Of a DNA stretch of 38,969 nt, positions 8,336 to 16,265 are shown one piece after another. The position numbers and the translations under genes are program-made. The notes under the pieces are model-generated. The model did no database searches. It worked only from the letters and a program-made list of their open reading frames with translations, and was not told the DNA's origin. The DNA is from Akkermansia muciniphila (GTDB lineage Bacteria; Verrucomicrobiota; Verrucomicrobiia; Verrucomicrobiales; Verrucomicrobiaceae): positions 1-38,969 of the forward strand of contig CAMCWM010000029.1 in assembly GCA_945882215.1 (NCBI GenBank), read 5' to 3'. Positions within the stretch are counted from its first letter, which is position 1; each line of letters starts with the position of its first letter.

Positions 8336-9301
8336 TCATGATGCGCATGCCAGGCGGCGATGCACGAGGCATTTGAAAGCGCTTCCGGCACCGTCAGGGT
8401 CAAGAAGCTGCGCTGGCGCGGCGTGCGGGCGGAGGAATTCGGCGAGCGTGTGGCGCGAGGCCGCAGTGAGGCCGAGTTCGGCCAGCCAGGCGGCGTAGTC
8501 GGTGAAGTTGATGTCGGCGGTGATGTCCTGGCGGCCGGGATTGGCATAGATGTCGGTTCCGGTGAGTCTTTGATGCAGCAGGTAAGCACGCAGTGTGCCG
8601 TGTGGCCTGCGATGGTAGAGCTGCGGAAAATCATCGCCGTAGTCGATGCTGAGCATGGCTCCGCTTTTCCAATGCGGCGTCCAGCGGCGAAGCCAGTCCC
8701 GGATGCTGGGGTGAAGCTCGCAGCGCTGCCCGTCTTTGAATGTGTCATGACGAAGGACGCTGAAGAACGCTGCGTCGAGATGGTGCGGATGAAGGGCTTC
8801 GGGCACCCAGACTTCGAGCCAGCGCTGTTCGGCATCGTTCCACTGCACGAGCGTGGCGGGAAAGGCGTCGAGCAGCTCGTTGTGGTAGATGAAGGCGTGG
8901 CCCTGAGCGTGGGCGAGGGCGGATTCGAGGTCGTTGTGCCAGTGAGTTTTGCTGCCGAGCCGCTTTTGCTGCTGTTCGCGGAGAACGGGGGAGGTTTCGA
9001 CGATGTGAAAGGTGAACTGACGCCGTGTCCACCAACCGAGGGCTTTGCGCACAGAGGCCATGAGCGATCCGTCGCCCGCGCCGACTTCGATGATGTGGCG
9101 GACCTGGGGCTGGATTTGCGATTCCGCTTTGAGCCAGGCTGCCACAGCTCCGCCAAGGCTTGGCGAAAGCGTGGCGGAGGTGGCAAAGTCGCCGCCTCTG
9201 CCGACGGCGCGGATATGACGCGAGTAATAACCGCGCTCGGGATCAAACAACGCCCGAGCCATGAAAGCCGAGAACGGCTCAGAAGCTGCGGATGATTTCA
9301 T
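8336..9301 (-). CDS. midA: MidA/NDUFAF7-family SAM-dependent methyltransferase
   Basis: A 321-residue class I methyltransferase. The N-terminal signature FMARALFDPERGYYS followed by GGDFATSATLSPSLG is the MidA/NDUFAF7 (DUF185) hallmark, and IIEVGAGDGSL (about 80-90) is the SAM-binding loop. YHNELLDAFPATLVQW corresponds to the family's conserved NELLDA(F/L)P block. In mitochondria NDUFAF7 dimethylates an arginine of the complex I subunit NDUFS2; the bacterial role is less settled. ATG 9301 is inside the end of avtA (23-base overlap), which suggests translational coupling. A long open frame continues upstream to 9682, but it is a shadow of avtA. A second ATG (MARALF) 13 codons in is less likely because it clips the conserved start. 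Confidence 0.9.
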   Translation of the reverse strand: MKSSAASEPFSAFMARALFDPERGYYSRHIRAVGRGGDFATSATLSPSLGGAVAAWLKAESQIQPQVRHIIEVGAGDGSLMASVRKALGWWTRRQFTFHIVETSPVLREQQQKRLGSKTHWHNDLESALAHAQGHAFIYHNELLDAFPATLVQWNDAEQRWLEVWVPEALHPHHLDAAFFSVLRHDTFKDGQRCELHPSIRDWLRRWTPHWKSGAMLSIDYGDDFPQLYHRRPHGTLRAYLLHQRLTGTDIYANPGRQDITADINFTDYAAWLAELGLTAASRHTLAEFLRPHAAPAQLLDPDGAGSAFKCLVHRRLACAS

Positions 9302-10529
9302 CGGCAATGATTTCGAGGCCCTCACGAACGATGTGCTGCAGCTGCGAGTAGGTGAGGCGCAGGCACTCGTGCGGGTGGCGCCACTCCTGATCGATGCCGT
9401 AAGCGAAGTAGTGGCCGGGGATGACGAGGACTTTGCGCTGTTTGAGACGGCGATACAGCTCCGCTGCGGTGATGGGCAGGCCGTTGATCCAGAGCCAGAG
9501 GAAGAAGGCTCCCTCCTGGGCGTGCAAGGCCCACGGAACACGGTCGCCGAGGGCGTTGGCGAGAACGGATTTGGCGAAATCGGAGCGCTCGCGGTAGAAG
9601 GGGCGGATGATTTCGGGGCCGAGCCGGATGAGCGTGTCGTCTTTGAGCAGTGGCAAAAGGAGCGCCTGGCCGAGGTTGCCATTCGCGAGGGAAACGATGG
9701 CGTTCATGTTGGAAAGCGCCTTCACGATGTGCGGATCGGCGACGATCATGGCGGTGCGCACACCGGGGAGGCCGACCTTGCTCATGCTGATGCTGAAGAT
9801 CATGCCGGGCTGCCACTTGGGCTGAAAGCCGTTGTGGATGACGCCTGGGAACGGATAACCGTAGGCGTTGTCGATGATGAGGGGGATGCCGTGCGCGTCC
9901 GCGAGCGCGTGGAGGCTGTCGAACTCGTTTTGAGTGAGGACGTTGCCGGTGGGATTCGTGGGGCACGAAACGCACATGGCGGCGACGTCAGGCGTGATGC
10001 GCAGGCGGTCGAAATCGACGTGGTATTTGATCTCGTGCGGCGCGGTTTCGACGATGCGCGGCAGGCAGGCGGTGAACTGGCCTTCGGTGAGCGACTGATT
10101 GGCGTAGCCGATGTATTCGGGCAACAGCGGGAAGAGAATGCGGCGCTTGGACGAGCCGGTCTGGCCCGCGAGGAGATTGAAGAGCAGAAAGCAGGCGCTC
10201 TGGCTGCTGGGCATCACGGCGATGTTCTCGCTCGTGACGTCCCAGCCGCACTCGCGCTTCAAGAATGCGGCGAAGGTTTCGCGAAAGAGCGGATTGCCGC
10301 CGGGCGGGTCGTAGTTGAGCAAGGCGCGGTCGATGCTGCCGTCGTCGAGCATGACGCGCATGCGCTCGCGCCATAGCTGCTGCACCTGGGGAATCGCCGC
10401 AGGCTGGCCGCCGCCTAGCATGCGCATGTCAGGATGCGTGGTGAGCGCGGCCCCGCAGTCGTCCATGAGCTCCTGGATGCCGCTGGGACCTGCGAGGCGC
10501 ATGCCGATGTCTGAGAAGATGGTGTGCAT
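9279..10529 (-). CDS. avtA: Valine-pyruvate aminotransferase
   Basis: A 416-residue fold-type I PLP aminotransferase. It matches the AvtA subgroup through MLGGGQPAAIPQ, NYDPPGGNPLFRE, SSQSACFLLFNLLAG, LFPLLPEYIGYA, SCPTNPTGNVLT, PLIIDNAYGYPFPG and the PLP-lysine segment SMSKVGLPGVR. The enzyme exchanges amino groups between valine and pyruvate (alanine and 2-oxoisovalerate). ATG 10529 is fixed by the TGATG overlap with the DUF2452 stop and gives the expected N-terminus. It is the second gene of the five-gene operon. Confidence 0.93.
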   Translation of the reverse strand: MHTIFSDIGMRLAGPSGIQELMDDCGAALTTHPDMRMLGGGQPAAIPQVQQLWRERMRVMLDDGSIDRALLNYDPPGGNPLFRETFAAFLKRECGWDVTSENIAVMPSSQSACFLLFNLLAGQTGSSKRRILFPLLPEYIGYANQSLTEGQFTACLPRIVETAPHEIKYHVDFDRLRITPDVAAMCVSCPTNPTGNVLTQNEFDSLHALADAHGIPLIIDNAYGYPFPGVIHNGFQPKWQPGMIFSISMSKVGLPGVRTAMIVADPHIVKALSNMNAIVSLANGNLGQALLLPLLKDDTLIRLGPEIIRPFYRERSDFAKSVLANALGDRVPWALHAQEGAFFLWLWINGLPITAAELYRRLKQRKVLVIPGHYFAYGIDQEWRHPHECLRLTYSQLQHIVREGLEIIADEIIRSF

Positions 10530-10984
10530 CAGCTTGTGACGATGGTTTGAACCCAATGGCGGATATTGAAGTCCCCAGAGCTTTTTTCAATCTGCCATCT
10601 GCCGTCCGCATTCAGCCGGAAGCTGCCGATCCAACGCTGATGCCACTCTTCAGGCGCGATCATGCTGAGCTGCCGCCTGCCCTCGACCTCGTAAAGATGA
10701 TAAACCTCCCCGCAGACAGGCTCAAAGCCGAAGTGGCTCTCGTAGATGAGTTTGTTCCAGTTGAAGGCGTCGATGACCTCCATGTAGCGCTCCTGGATTT
10801 CGACCATTTCCTGCTGCAATTCGCGTTCGACACGAGAAACGCCACGTGTTTTGAAGCTGGTGAGATCCTGCGGGATGATTTTGGCGGCGAGACGCGAGAC
10901 AGGATACGGCAGATAGTTGCCGCGCGGCTCGGGGGCTTGCAGGGCTGCGTCGATGGGGTCCAAAACGGGGGTGAAATCGGTCAT
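10529..10984 (-). CDS. DUF2452 family protein
   Basis: A 151-residue protein of unknown biochemical function. The C-terminal half matches the DUF2452 pattern: FGFEPVCGEVYHLYE, then LSMIAPEEWHQRWIGSFRL and a final tryptophan-containing strand (DGRWQIE). A helical stretch at about 40-75 (RVERELQQEMVEIQERY) is a likely coiled coil. Its stop codon overlaps the avtA start by one base. It is the first gene of the minus-strand operon, so the promoter should lie in the 75-base gap to the divergent lipoprotein gene. Confidence 0.85.
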   Translation of the reverse strand: MTDFTPVLDPIDAALQAPEPRGNYLPYPVSRLAAKIIPQDLTSFKTRGVSRVERELQQEMVEIQERYMEVIDAFNWNKLIYESHFGFEPVCGEVYHLYEVEGRRQLSMIAPEEWHQRWIGSFRLNADGRWQIEKSSGDFNIRHWVQTIVTS

Positions 10985-11059
10985 AGGGTGGGCGGGGAGA
11001 ACGCGGGATGCAATGGAGCTTTGATTTGAAAGTGCCGTGCCTGGGGCTTAGGATCAGAC

Positions 11060-11614
11060 ATGAAGAACGCCTACCAATTGTTGATGGTCGCACTGCTCTC
11101 CGGCCTGCTGGCATCTTGTGCTTCCTCGACGATGGACAGCACCCCGACCCTCGCGGAGTTGGAAGCCTACGAGAGAGTGGTCCGGGCCAGGTTTCAGGGT
11201 GAGTACGACGATCTTGAGCGGCAGCGCGCCAGCGGCAAGATCAACAAGGCAGATTATGATGAGCACAAACGTCGGCTCGATTCAAAAGTGTCCGCAGAAG
11301 TGAACAATGCCGCCTGGAACAAACACTACCTTGCCGAGTCCGAGCGCAAAGCGGATGGTGTGCCCACACCTGACGCGCCGGTGGCGCTTAACCCAGGAGG
11401 ATCCACGGGAGGAGATTCGTTCTACCGCCCCTCAAATCAAAATTTTGGGCAGGTCACTGGACAGGGCGGGACCGCCGGGATGGGCAGCATCCGCTCAGTC
11501 AATGAGCAGTTCGGCAATGCCCAATCCATTCGTGGAGATGCGATGTCCGCAGGTGGCTCCTACCTTTCACAACCGCCGCCAGGATCCATCTATGATGAGA
11601 ACGTGAGGCGGTAG
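11060..11614 (+). CDS. Small lipoprotein, function unknown
   Basis: A 184-residue protein with a lipoprotein signal: MKNAYQLLMVALLSGLLASC puts the lipobox cysteine at residue 20. The next 70 residues are charged and helical (LAELEAYERVVRARFQGEYDD, then KINKADYDEHKRRLDSKV, a SHOCT-like short helical hairpin). The C-terminal half is glycine-, serine- and asparagine-rich and probably disordered. AGGA lies 7 bases before the ATG. It is followed by a rho-independent terminator-like hairpin. No family can be named. Confidence 0.8.
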   Translation: MKNAYQLLMVALLSGLLASCASSTMDSTPTLAELEAYERVVRARFQGEYDDLERQRASGKINKADYDEHKRRLDSKVSAEVNNAAWNKHYLAESERKADGVPTPDAPVALNPGGSTGGDSFYRPSNQNFGQVTGQGGTAGMGSIRSVNEQFGNAQSIRGDAMSAGGSYLSQPPPGSIYDENVRR

Positions 11615-11675
11615 GACTGTGCTCATGGCGTTGGAATTTGTGGTGACTGCCGCGCCAGGAGATGATTGAAACGAG

Positions 11676-11710
11676 AAAGCCCTGTGAGGAGTGATCCCCA
11701 CAGGGCTTTT
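11676..11710 (+). terminator. Rho-independent terminator-like hairpin between convergent genes
   Basis: An 11-bp stem, AAAGCCCTGTG (11676-11686) with CACAGGGCTTT (11699-11709), encloses a 12-base loop and ends in T's on the plus strand. It lies 61 bases after the lipoprotein stop and 48 bases past the ppdK stop on the other strand, so it may serve both genes; the T-run favours the plus direction. Confidence 0.75.
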
Positions 11711-11757
11711 GATGGCGGATTGCTCCACCACATTGACCTCACAAGGAGGTCAACGCG

Positions 11758-11841
11758 TTACTTCTTCTTCTTGGCGGCCTTTTTGGCGGCTTTCTTGGCG
11801 GGAGCCTTCTTGGCGGCTTTCTTTGCAGCTTTCTTAGCCAT
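11758..11841 (-). CDS. Possible separately translated histone-H1-like 27-aa peptide inside the ppdK tail
   Basis: The last 27 codons of the ppdK frame start with ATG at 11841 and encode only Met, Ala, Lys and one Pro ([17 protein letters not shown]...). AGAGGA (11850-11855, read on the minus strand) lies 8 bases upstream, one of the better Shine-Dalgarno sites in the window. The codons just before it ([12 protein letters not shown]) read like a translated 5' leader rather than protein. The peptide may be made by internal initiation as well as being a fusion tail. Low-complexity Lys/Ala peptides of this kind bind DNA or RNA nonspecifically. This is inference from the ribosome site and composition. 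Confidence 0.4.
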   Translation of the reverse strand: MAKKAAKKAAKKAPAKKAAKKAAKKKK

Positions 11842-14682
11842 GGTGTTTATCCTCTGTTTGTTGTTGGTTGCGTTGTTTTGTTTTGCCGAGGAAGCAGATT
11901 TGCCTCCACGGACATTTTTTCCTGCGGCAGCCGCGATGGCGGCGCGCTTTTCTTCGATCGCAGCCTGCGCGGCGGCAAGGCGGGCGACGGGAACTCGGAA
12001 AGGACTGCAACTCACATAAGTGAGGCCCACACGGTGGCAGAATTTGACGCTGTCAGGATCACCGCCATGCTCACCGCAGATGCCGAGCTTGATGTCGGGC
12101 TTGGTCTTGCGGCCTTTCTCGATGGCGATCTTGATGAGCTGGCCCACACCTGTTTGATCAAGCGTGGCAAAGGGGTTCTTCTTGAAGATCTCGTTCTCCG
12201 TGTAAGGCATCAGGAAGCTGCCCATGTCATCACGGCTGATGCCGAGCGCTGTTTGAGTGAGGTCATTGGTACCAAAGCTGAAGAATTCCGCCGTCTCGGC
12301 GATCTCATCAGCCGTGAGTGCTCCACGCGGCACCTCAATCATGGTGCCGACCAGATAATCGAGCTTCACTTTTTTCTCGCTCATCACTTCTTTTGCCACT
12401 TTATGCACGATTTCGACCTGAAGGTCGAGTTCTTTCTTGAAGCCGACGAGAGGAATCATCACCTCGGGTTTCACCTTGATCTTCTTCTTCGCCACATCAG
12501 CGGCGGCTTCAAAGATGGCGCGAGCCTGCATTTCAGTGATCTCGGGATAAGCGATGCCCAAGCGGCAGCCACGATGACCGAGCATCGGGTTGAACTCATG
12601 GAGAGCCTGCACACGCGCGGCCACCTTCTCAACCGAGACGCCCATTTTCTTCGCAAGCTCGGCCTGGGCCTTTTCTTCATGAGGAACAAATTCGTGAAGC
12701 GGCGGGTCAAGCAGACGAATGGTGGCGGGCAGCCCTTTGAGAGCGGTAAAGATGCCGGTGAAATCTTCACGCTGATATGGAAGCAGTTTGGCGAGCGCTT
12801 TTTTGCGGTCAGCCACATTGTCAGCCAGGATCATCTCACGCACGGCGTCGATGCGGTCACCCTCAAAGAACATGTGCTCCGTGCGGGTGAGGCCGATGCC
12901 CTGCGCGCCGAACGCGATGGCGTTCTGCGTCTGCTCGGGATTGTCAGCATTCGTGCGAACCTGAAGGCGTGTGGCCTTGCCGCACCAGTTCATGAGCTGT
13001 TGGAAGCTCTTGAACTTCTCGGTGGCTTGCGCCGCTTTATCACCATGGATCATGCCGGTGATGATTTCAGAAGGCGCAGTCTTGAGCTGTCCGCCATAAA
13101 CGATGCCGCTGGTACCATCAATGGAGAGGAAGTCACCTTCCTTGAAGGCCTGCCCTGCCACCGTGACGGTTTTCTTGTCATAATCGATTTCGAGAGCGGC
13201 GGCACCGCAGATGCATACCTTGCCCATTTGGCGGGCCACAAGGGCCGCGTGTGAGGAGACGCCACCACGAGCTGTCAGAATGCCTTCAGCAGCAATCATG
13301 CCACGAAGGTCTTCAGGGCTGGTCTCGTTGCGAACGAGGAGCACCTTTTCTCCATTTTGCTCGGCGATGACGGCACGATCCGCATTGAGGTAAATTTTGC
13401 CGGAGGCGGCACCCGGGCCTGCGGGCAGGCCGGAGGCAATGGCCTTCGCCTTCTTGACATCGGCGACATCAAAGATCGGGGCGAGCAACTGGTCGAGCTG
13501 ATCGGCAGGATTGCGCAGAATGGCGGTTTCCCAGTCGATGAGCTTCTCCTTCACCATGTCCATGGAGAACTTGAGAGCGGCGGCGGCGGTACGTTTGCCG
13601 TTGCGGGTCTGCAACATGAACAGCTTGCCTTCCTGGATGGTAAACTCAACATCCTGCACATCCTTGAAGTGCTTCTCAAGCTTCTGGCGAACCAAGAGCA
13701 ACTCCGCGTAGGATTTCGGCATTTCCTTCGCGAGTTGAATGACAGGCTCGGGAGTACGTACGCCGGCGACGACATCCTCGCCCTGGGCGTTGATGAGGAA
13801 TTCACCGTAGAATTCGTTGACGCCATTAGCCGGATTGCGCGTGAAGGCCACGCCGGAGCCGGAAGTGTTGCCGGTGTTGCCGAAGACCATCGCCTGCACA
13901 TTCACAGCGGTGCCCCATTCGGCAGGAATGTTATATTTACGGCGATAAACAATCGCACGGTCATTCATCCAACTGCCAAAGACGGCGCCAGCAGCACCAC
14001 GGAGCTGATCCCAAGGATCTGAAGGAAACACCTTGCCAGTACGCTCTTTGACGAGTGCCTTGAAGCGCTTCACGAGTTCCTGCTGATCGGCGGCGGTGAG
14101 ATCGCTGTCGATGATGTCCTTGTGATAGACTTGATGCTTGTACTGCTCGATGACAGTCTCGAAGGGTTCGTGGTCTTCGCCTTCGCGCTTCTGCACACCG
14201 AGAACCACATCACCATACATCTGGACAAAACGACGGTAACAGTCCCAGGCAAAGCGCTCGTTGTTGGTTGCAGCGACGAGCGAAAGAACCGTCTGGTCGT
14301 TCAGCCCCAGATTGAGGATCGTGTCCATCATGCCGGGCATGGAGTCACGCGCACCCGAACGAACGGCAACAAGGAGTGGGAAACCCTTGGCATCCCCAAA
14401 CTTGTAACCCATGATTTTTTCCATGCCTCTGACGGCGTTTTCCATCTGCGACTGCAACGCGGCCGGATAGGTCCTCTTGTTTTGATAGAAGTACGTGCAG
14501 ACCTCAGTGCTGATGGTGAACCCAGGAGGGACCGGAAGGCCGATGCGGCTCATCTCCGCGAGGTTGGCGCCCTTACCACCCAGCAATGCTTTCATGGAAC
14601 CATCACCGTCTGCTTTTCCTGCTCCGAAAAAATAAACGTACTTCTTTTTATCTGCGCTGCCCTTGGATGCTGTCTTTGCCAT
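11758..14682 (-). CDS. ppdK: Pyruvate, phosphate dikinase with lysine/alanine-rich C-terminal tail
   Basis: PPDK interconverts pyruvate + ATP + Pi and phosphoenolpyruvate + AMP + PPi in the cytoplasm. The 974-residue product shows the ATP-grasp domain ([21 protein letters not shown] near residue 37; [19 protein letters not shown]), the swivelling phosphohistidine domain ([19 protein letters not shown], His about 478) and the TIM-barrel PEP domain ([10 protein letters not shown], ending [13 protein letters not shown] and [13 protein letters not shown]). ATG 14682 (MAKTASKG) is chosen; the frame runs on to 14775. The core ends near residue 908, but the frame continues for about 66 residues, finishing in KK/AA repeats ([14 protein letters not shown]). 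That tail is not part of the normal enzyme. It resembles histone-H1-like tails and contains a possible separate start at 11841. Confidence 0.96.
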   Translation of the reverse strand: MAKTASKGSADKKKYVYFFGAGKADGDGSMKALLGGKGANLAEMSRIGLPVPPGFTISTEVCTYFYQNKRTYPAALQSQMENAVRGMEKIMGYKFGDAKGFPLLVAVRSGARDSMPGMMDTILNLGLNDQTVLSLVAATNNERFAWDCYRRFVQMYGDVVLGVQKREGEDHEPFETVIEQYKHQVYHKDIIDSDLTAADQQELVKRFKALVKERTGKVFPSDPWDQLRGAAGAVFGSWMNDRAIVYRRKYNIPAEWGTAVNVQAMVFGNTGNTSGSGVAFTRNPANGVNEFYGEFLINAQGEDVVAGVRTPEPVIQLAKEMPKSYAELLLVRQKLEKHFKDVQDVEFTIQEGKLFMLQTRNGKRTAAAALKFSMDMVKEKLIDWETAILRNPADQLDQLLAPIFDVADVKKAKAIASGLPAGPGAASGKIYLNADRAVIAEQNGEKVLLVRNETSPEDLRGMIAAEGILTARGGVSSHAALVARQMGKVCICGAAALEIDYDKKTVTVAGQAFKEGDFLSIDGTSGIVYGGQLKTAPSEIITGMIHGDKAAQATEKFKSFQQLMNWCGKATRLQVRTNADNPEQTQNAIAFGAQGIGLTRTEHMFFEGDRIDAVREMILADNVADRKKALAKLLPYQREDFTGIFTALKGLPATIRLLDPPLHEFVPHEEKAQAELAKKMGVSVEKVAARVQALHEFNPMLGHRGCRLGIAYPEITEMQARAIFEAAADVAKKKIKVKPEVMIPLVGFKKELDLQVEIVHKVAKEVMSEKKVKLDYLVGTMIEVPRGALTADEIAETAEFFSFGTNDLTQTALGISRDDMGSFLMPYTENEIFKKNPFATLDQTGVGQLIKIAIEKGRKTKPDIKLGICGEHGGDPDSVKFCHRVGLTYVSCSPFRVPVARLAAAQAAIEEKRAAIAAAAGKNVRGGKSASSAKQNNATNNKQRINTMAKKAAKKAAKKAPAKKAAKKAAKKKK

Positions 14683-15009
14683 AGATATTGCGGATCGTCT
14701 GGTGCGAACCGTGGTTGTTGTGTGTGTCAGTGTGGATTGAGGCGCGGATTTATAGCGATTGAACATATGATGCAAGCATTAGTTGACAATCAAAAGTTCG
14801 GAAGGCCTGCCCCAATGGACATGCCGTCGTTGTCTTTCCGCACATGAGCATTCCATGCACGCCACGTCGCAACGCATGAACTTGCCAAGCGTGCATGACA
14901 AGTATTGACTCGCCGATTCAAAAGCGATTTAATCGAAATGCATGAGGTCTGGAATGTCCGTTCAACGGTGTCGGCCCCTGCCTTTTCCAAACACATCCAA
15001 CCGAACAAC
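14683..15009. other. Divergent intergenic region between ppdK and the pseudopilin gene
   Basis: 327 bases with lower GC than the flanking genes. It must hold the ppdK promoter on the minus strand; a weak candidate is TTGCAT followed 15 bases later by TATAAA (around 14750-14776), not convincing. It also contains the plus-strand promoter described separately at 14905-14933. Apart from this I see no conserved frame or structured RNA. Confidence 0.5.
14905..14933 (+). promoter_or_regulatory. Sigma70-like promoter for the pseudopilin gene
   Basis: TTGACT (14905-14910) and TTTAAT (14928-14933) are separated by exactly 17 bases, a near-consensus housekeeping promoter. A transcript starting near 14940 would carry a leader of about 70 bases before the ATG at 15010. 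Confidence 0.6.
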
Positions 15010-15666
15010 ATGAAAATCAAACCCCGTTTCCACCCTGCGGCGAGCCAGGGCTTCACACTCATTGAATTGCTCGTGGTGATCACCATCATCGGCGTTCTGG
15101 CCGGCTTGGTGATGTCCCAGGCAACAAAGATGATGGAAGATGCGAGAAAGCTACAGGTGCAAACTGTCATCAAGGATCTGCGCATCGCCATTGCGAGCTA
15201 CCAGGTCGAGTACAATCGTTATCCTGTTGACTCGAGCATGCTCAGTGGCGGCTCCGATGGCGAAGACATCCAAGCTTTGCCAACAGATGAGAATTCCGGC
15301 ATCGTCACCGCCCTGATGAGCACCTCTTCGAATGACTCGAGTGATTCAGGCGCCACCAATCTCAACCCTAAGGACATCAAGTTCATCGATCTCCCGATTG
15401 CCAAGAACGGCAAATTCGGTCTCGTCAATCCGCAGCCACCATACAGGCTGGTCGATCTTTGGGGGACTCCCTATTACGTGCTTCTCGACACCAATGGAGA
15501 CAAGCAGGTGATGAATCCTGATTTGAACAATTCCGAACCCTCCATCGCGCAAAATCCGACCAGCCCGCCTCCTCAAAAGCTGCCCACAGAAATCGCTATT
15601 TACAGTTACGGCAAAGATCTACAGGCCCAGACGAGGGACGATGTGGTGTCATGGAGATCGAAGTAA
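15010..15666 (+). CDS. Type II secretion/type IV pilus-like pseudopilin (GspG-like)
   Basis: A 218-residue prepilin-like protein. The leader (residues 1-14) ends in glycine, followed by FTLIELLVVITIIGVLAG: a class III signal with Glu5 of the mature chain, processed by a prepilin peptidase. The N-terminal helix continues through MEDARKLQVQTVIKDLRIAI, and the C-terminal part has LWGTPYYVLLDTNGD, the segment that in GspG major pseudopilins holds the calcium-binding D-P-W-G-N region. A central Ser/Asp/Asn-rich insertion (about 80-120) is unusual for GspG. No secretion ATPase or outer-membrane secretin gene is nearby, so it is an orphan. It has a strong promoter and a strong terminator of its own. 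ATG 15010 is favoured over a longer frame from 14905, which would start inside the promoter. Confidence 0.87.
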   Translation: MKIKPRFHPAASQGFTLIELLVVITIIGVLAGLVMSQATKMMEDARKLQVQTVIKDLRIAIASYQVEYNRYPVDSSMLSGGSDGEDIQALPTDENSGIVTALMSTSSNDSSDSGATNLNPKDIKFIDLPIAKNGKFGLVNPQPPYRLVDLWGTPYYVLLDTNGDKQVMNPDLNNSEPSIAQNPTSPPPQKLPTEIAIYSYGKDLQAQTRDDVVSWRSK

Positions 15667-15690
15667 CAGCCGCCTTTGAATCGTATCTTG

Positions 15691-15719
15691 AGCGCAGCGG
15701 TCATTCCCGCTGCGCTTTT
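15691..15719 (+). terminator. Rho-independent terminator after the pseudopilin gene
   Basis: A perfect 10-bp GC-rich stem, AGCGCAGCGG (15691-15700) with CCGCTGCGCT (15707-15716), has a 6-base loop and is followed by TTTTGTTTT. It begins 24 bases past the stop. Confidence 0.85.
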
Positions 15720-15729
15720 GTTTTCGCGC

Positions 15730-16230
15730 TCAGCCGTACTTCGCCAACAACGCCCCCGCGTTGGCCGGATCGACCTTCTCATGGAAGTCGTCCTCCACCA
15801 TGCACACGGGACCAAAACCGCAGCTCGCAAGGCATTCGGCAAACTCAATGCTGTATTTGCCATCCGGGCTGACTGCGATGGGATGGTGATGGTCCGTATG
15901 GGAGCGGTCCATGTTCCCAGCCTTGCAGAGGGCATCCATCAGTTCGTAGCTGCCAGCCATCGCGCATGAGAGCGTACGGCAGACACGGATGTGATACTTG
16001 CCAGGAGCGGCTTGGCGGAAGCCTGGATAGAAAGTCACCACTTCGAGCACTTGAATCGGCTCCAGGCCGAGCTTGGCGGCCACCCAGGTCACTGCTTCAT
16101 CGCCGATGTAACGAAAATGCTCCTGCACCAGATGCAGCAGTGGCAGCACGGCGCTGCGTTTTGAGACAGGATAATGCGAGATCGCCTCGTCCATGCGTTT
16201 CTCCAACTCGACTGGAACTTCAAAGGGCAT
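15730..16230 (-). CDS. nuoE: NADH-quinone oxidoreductase subunit E (24-kDa type)
   Basis: A 166-residue thioredoxin-fold subunit of the NADH-dehydrogenase module of complex I, carrying the N1a [2Fe-2S] cluster. The four ligands are visible: Cys84 and Cys89 (CRTLSC) and Cys133 and Cys137 (CLASC). The helical N-terminus (VLPLLHLVQEHFRYIGDEAV) and VLEVVTFYPGF are typical. A His-rich stretch (SHTDHHHP, about 110-117) between the ligand pairs is unusual. It follows nuoD by 35 bases. nuoF, the usual next gene, is absent: a terminator and the convergent pseudopilin gene follow instead. Confidence 0.94.
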   Translation of the reverse strand: MPFEVPVELEKRMDEAISHYPVSKRSAVLPLLHLVQEHFRYIGDEAVTWVAAKLGLEPIQVLEVVTFYPGFRQAAPGKYHIRVCRTLSCAMAGSYELMDALCKAGNMDRSHTDHHHPIAVSPDGKYSIEFAECLASCGFGPVCMVEDDFHEKVDPANAGALLAKYG

Positions 16231-16265
16231 GCGTGCGTGTCTCGGATGAAAAGGTTGAGGATGAA

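Noticed and set aside
8323..9246. Possible frameshift in the midA region, as another minus-strand frame is open over the same bases
   Set aside because: The MidA motifs all lie in one frame from 9301 to 8336; the other frame is Ser/Pro/Arg-rich with no motifs.
14790..15191. A 133-residue minus-strand frame upstream of ppdK
   Set aside because: It runs antisense through the pseudopilin start and promoter and has no recognisable motif.
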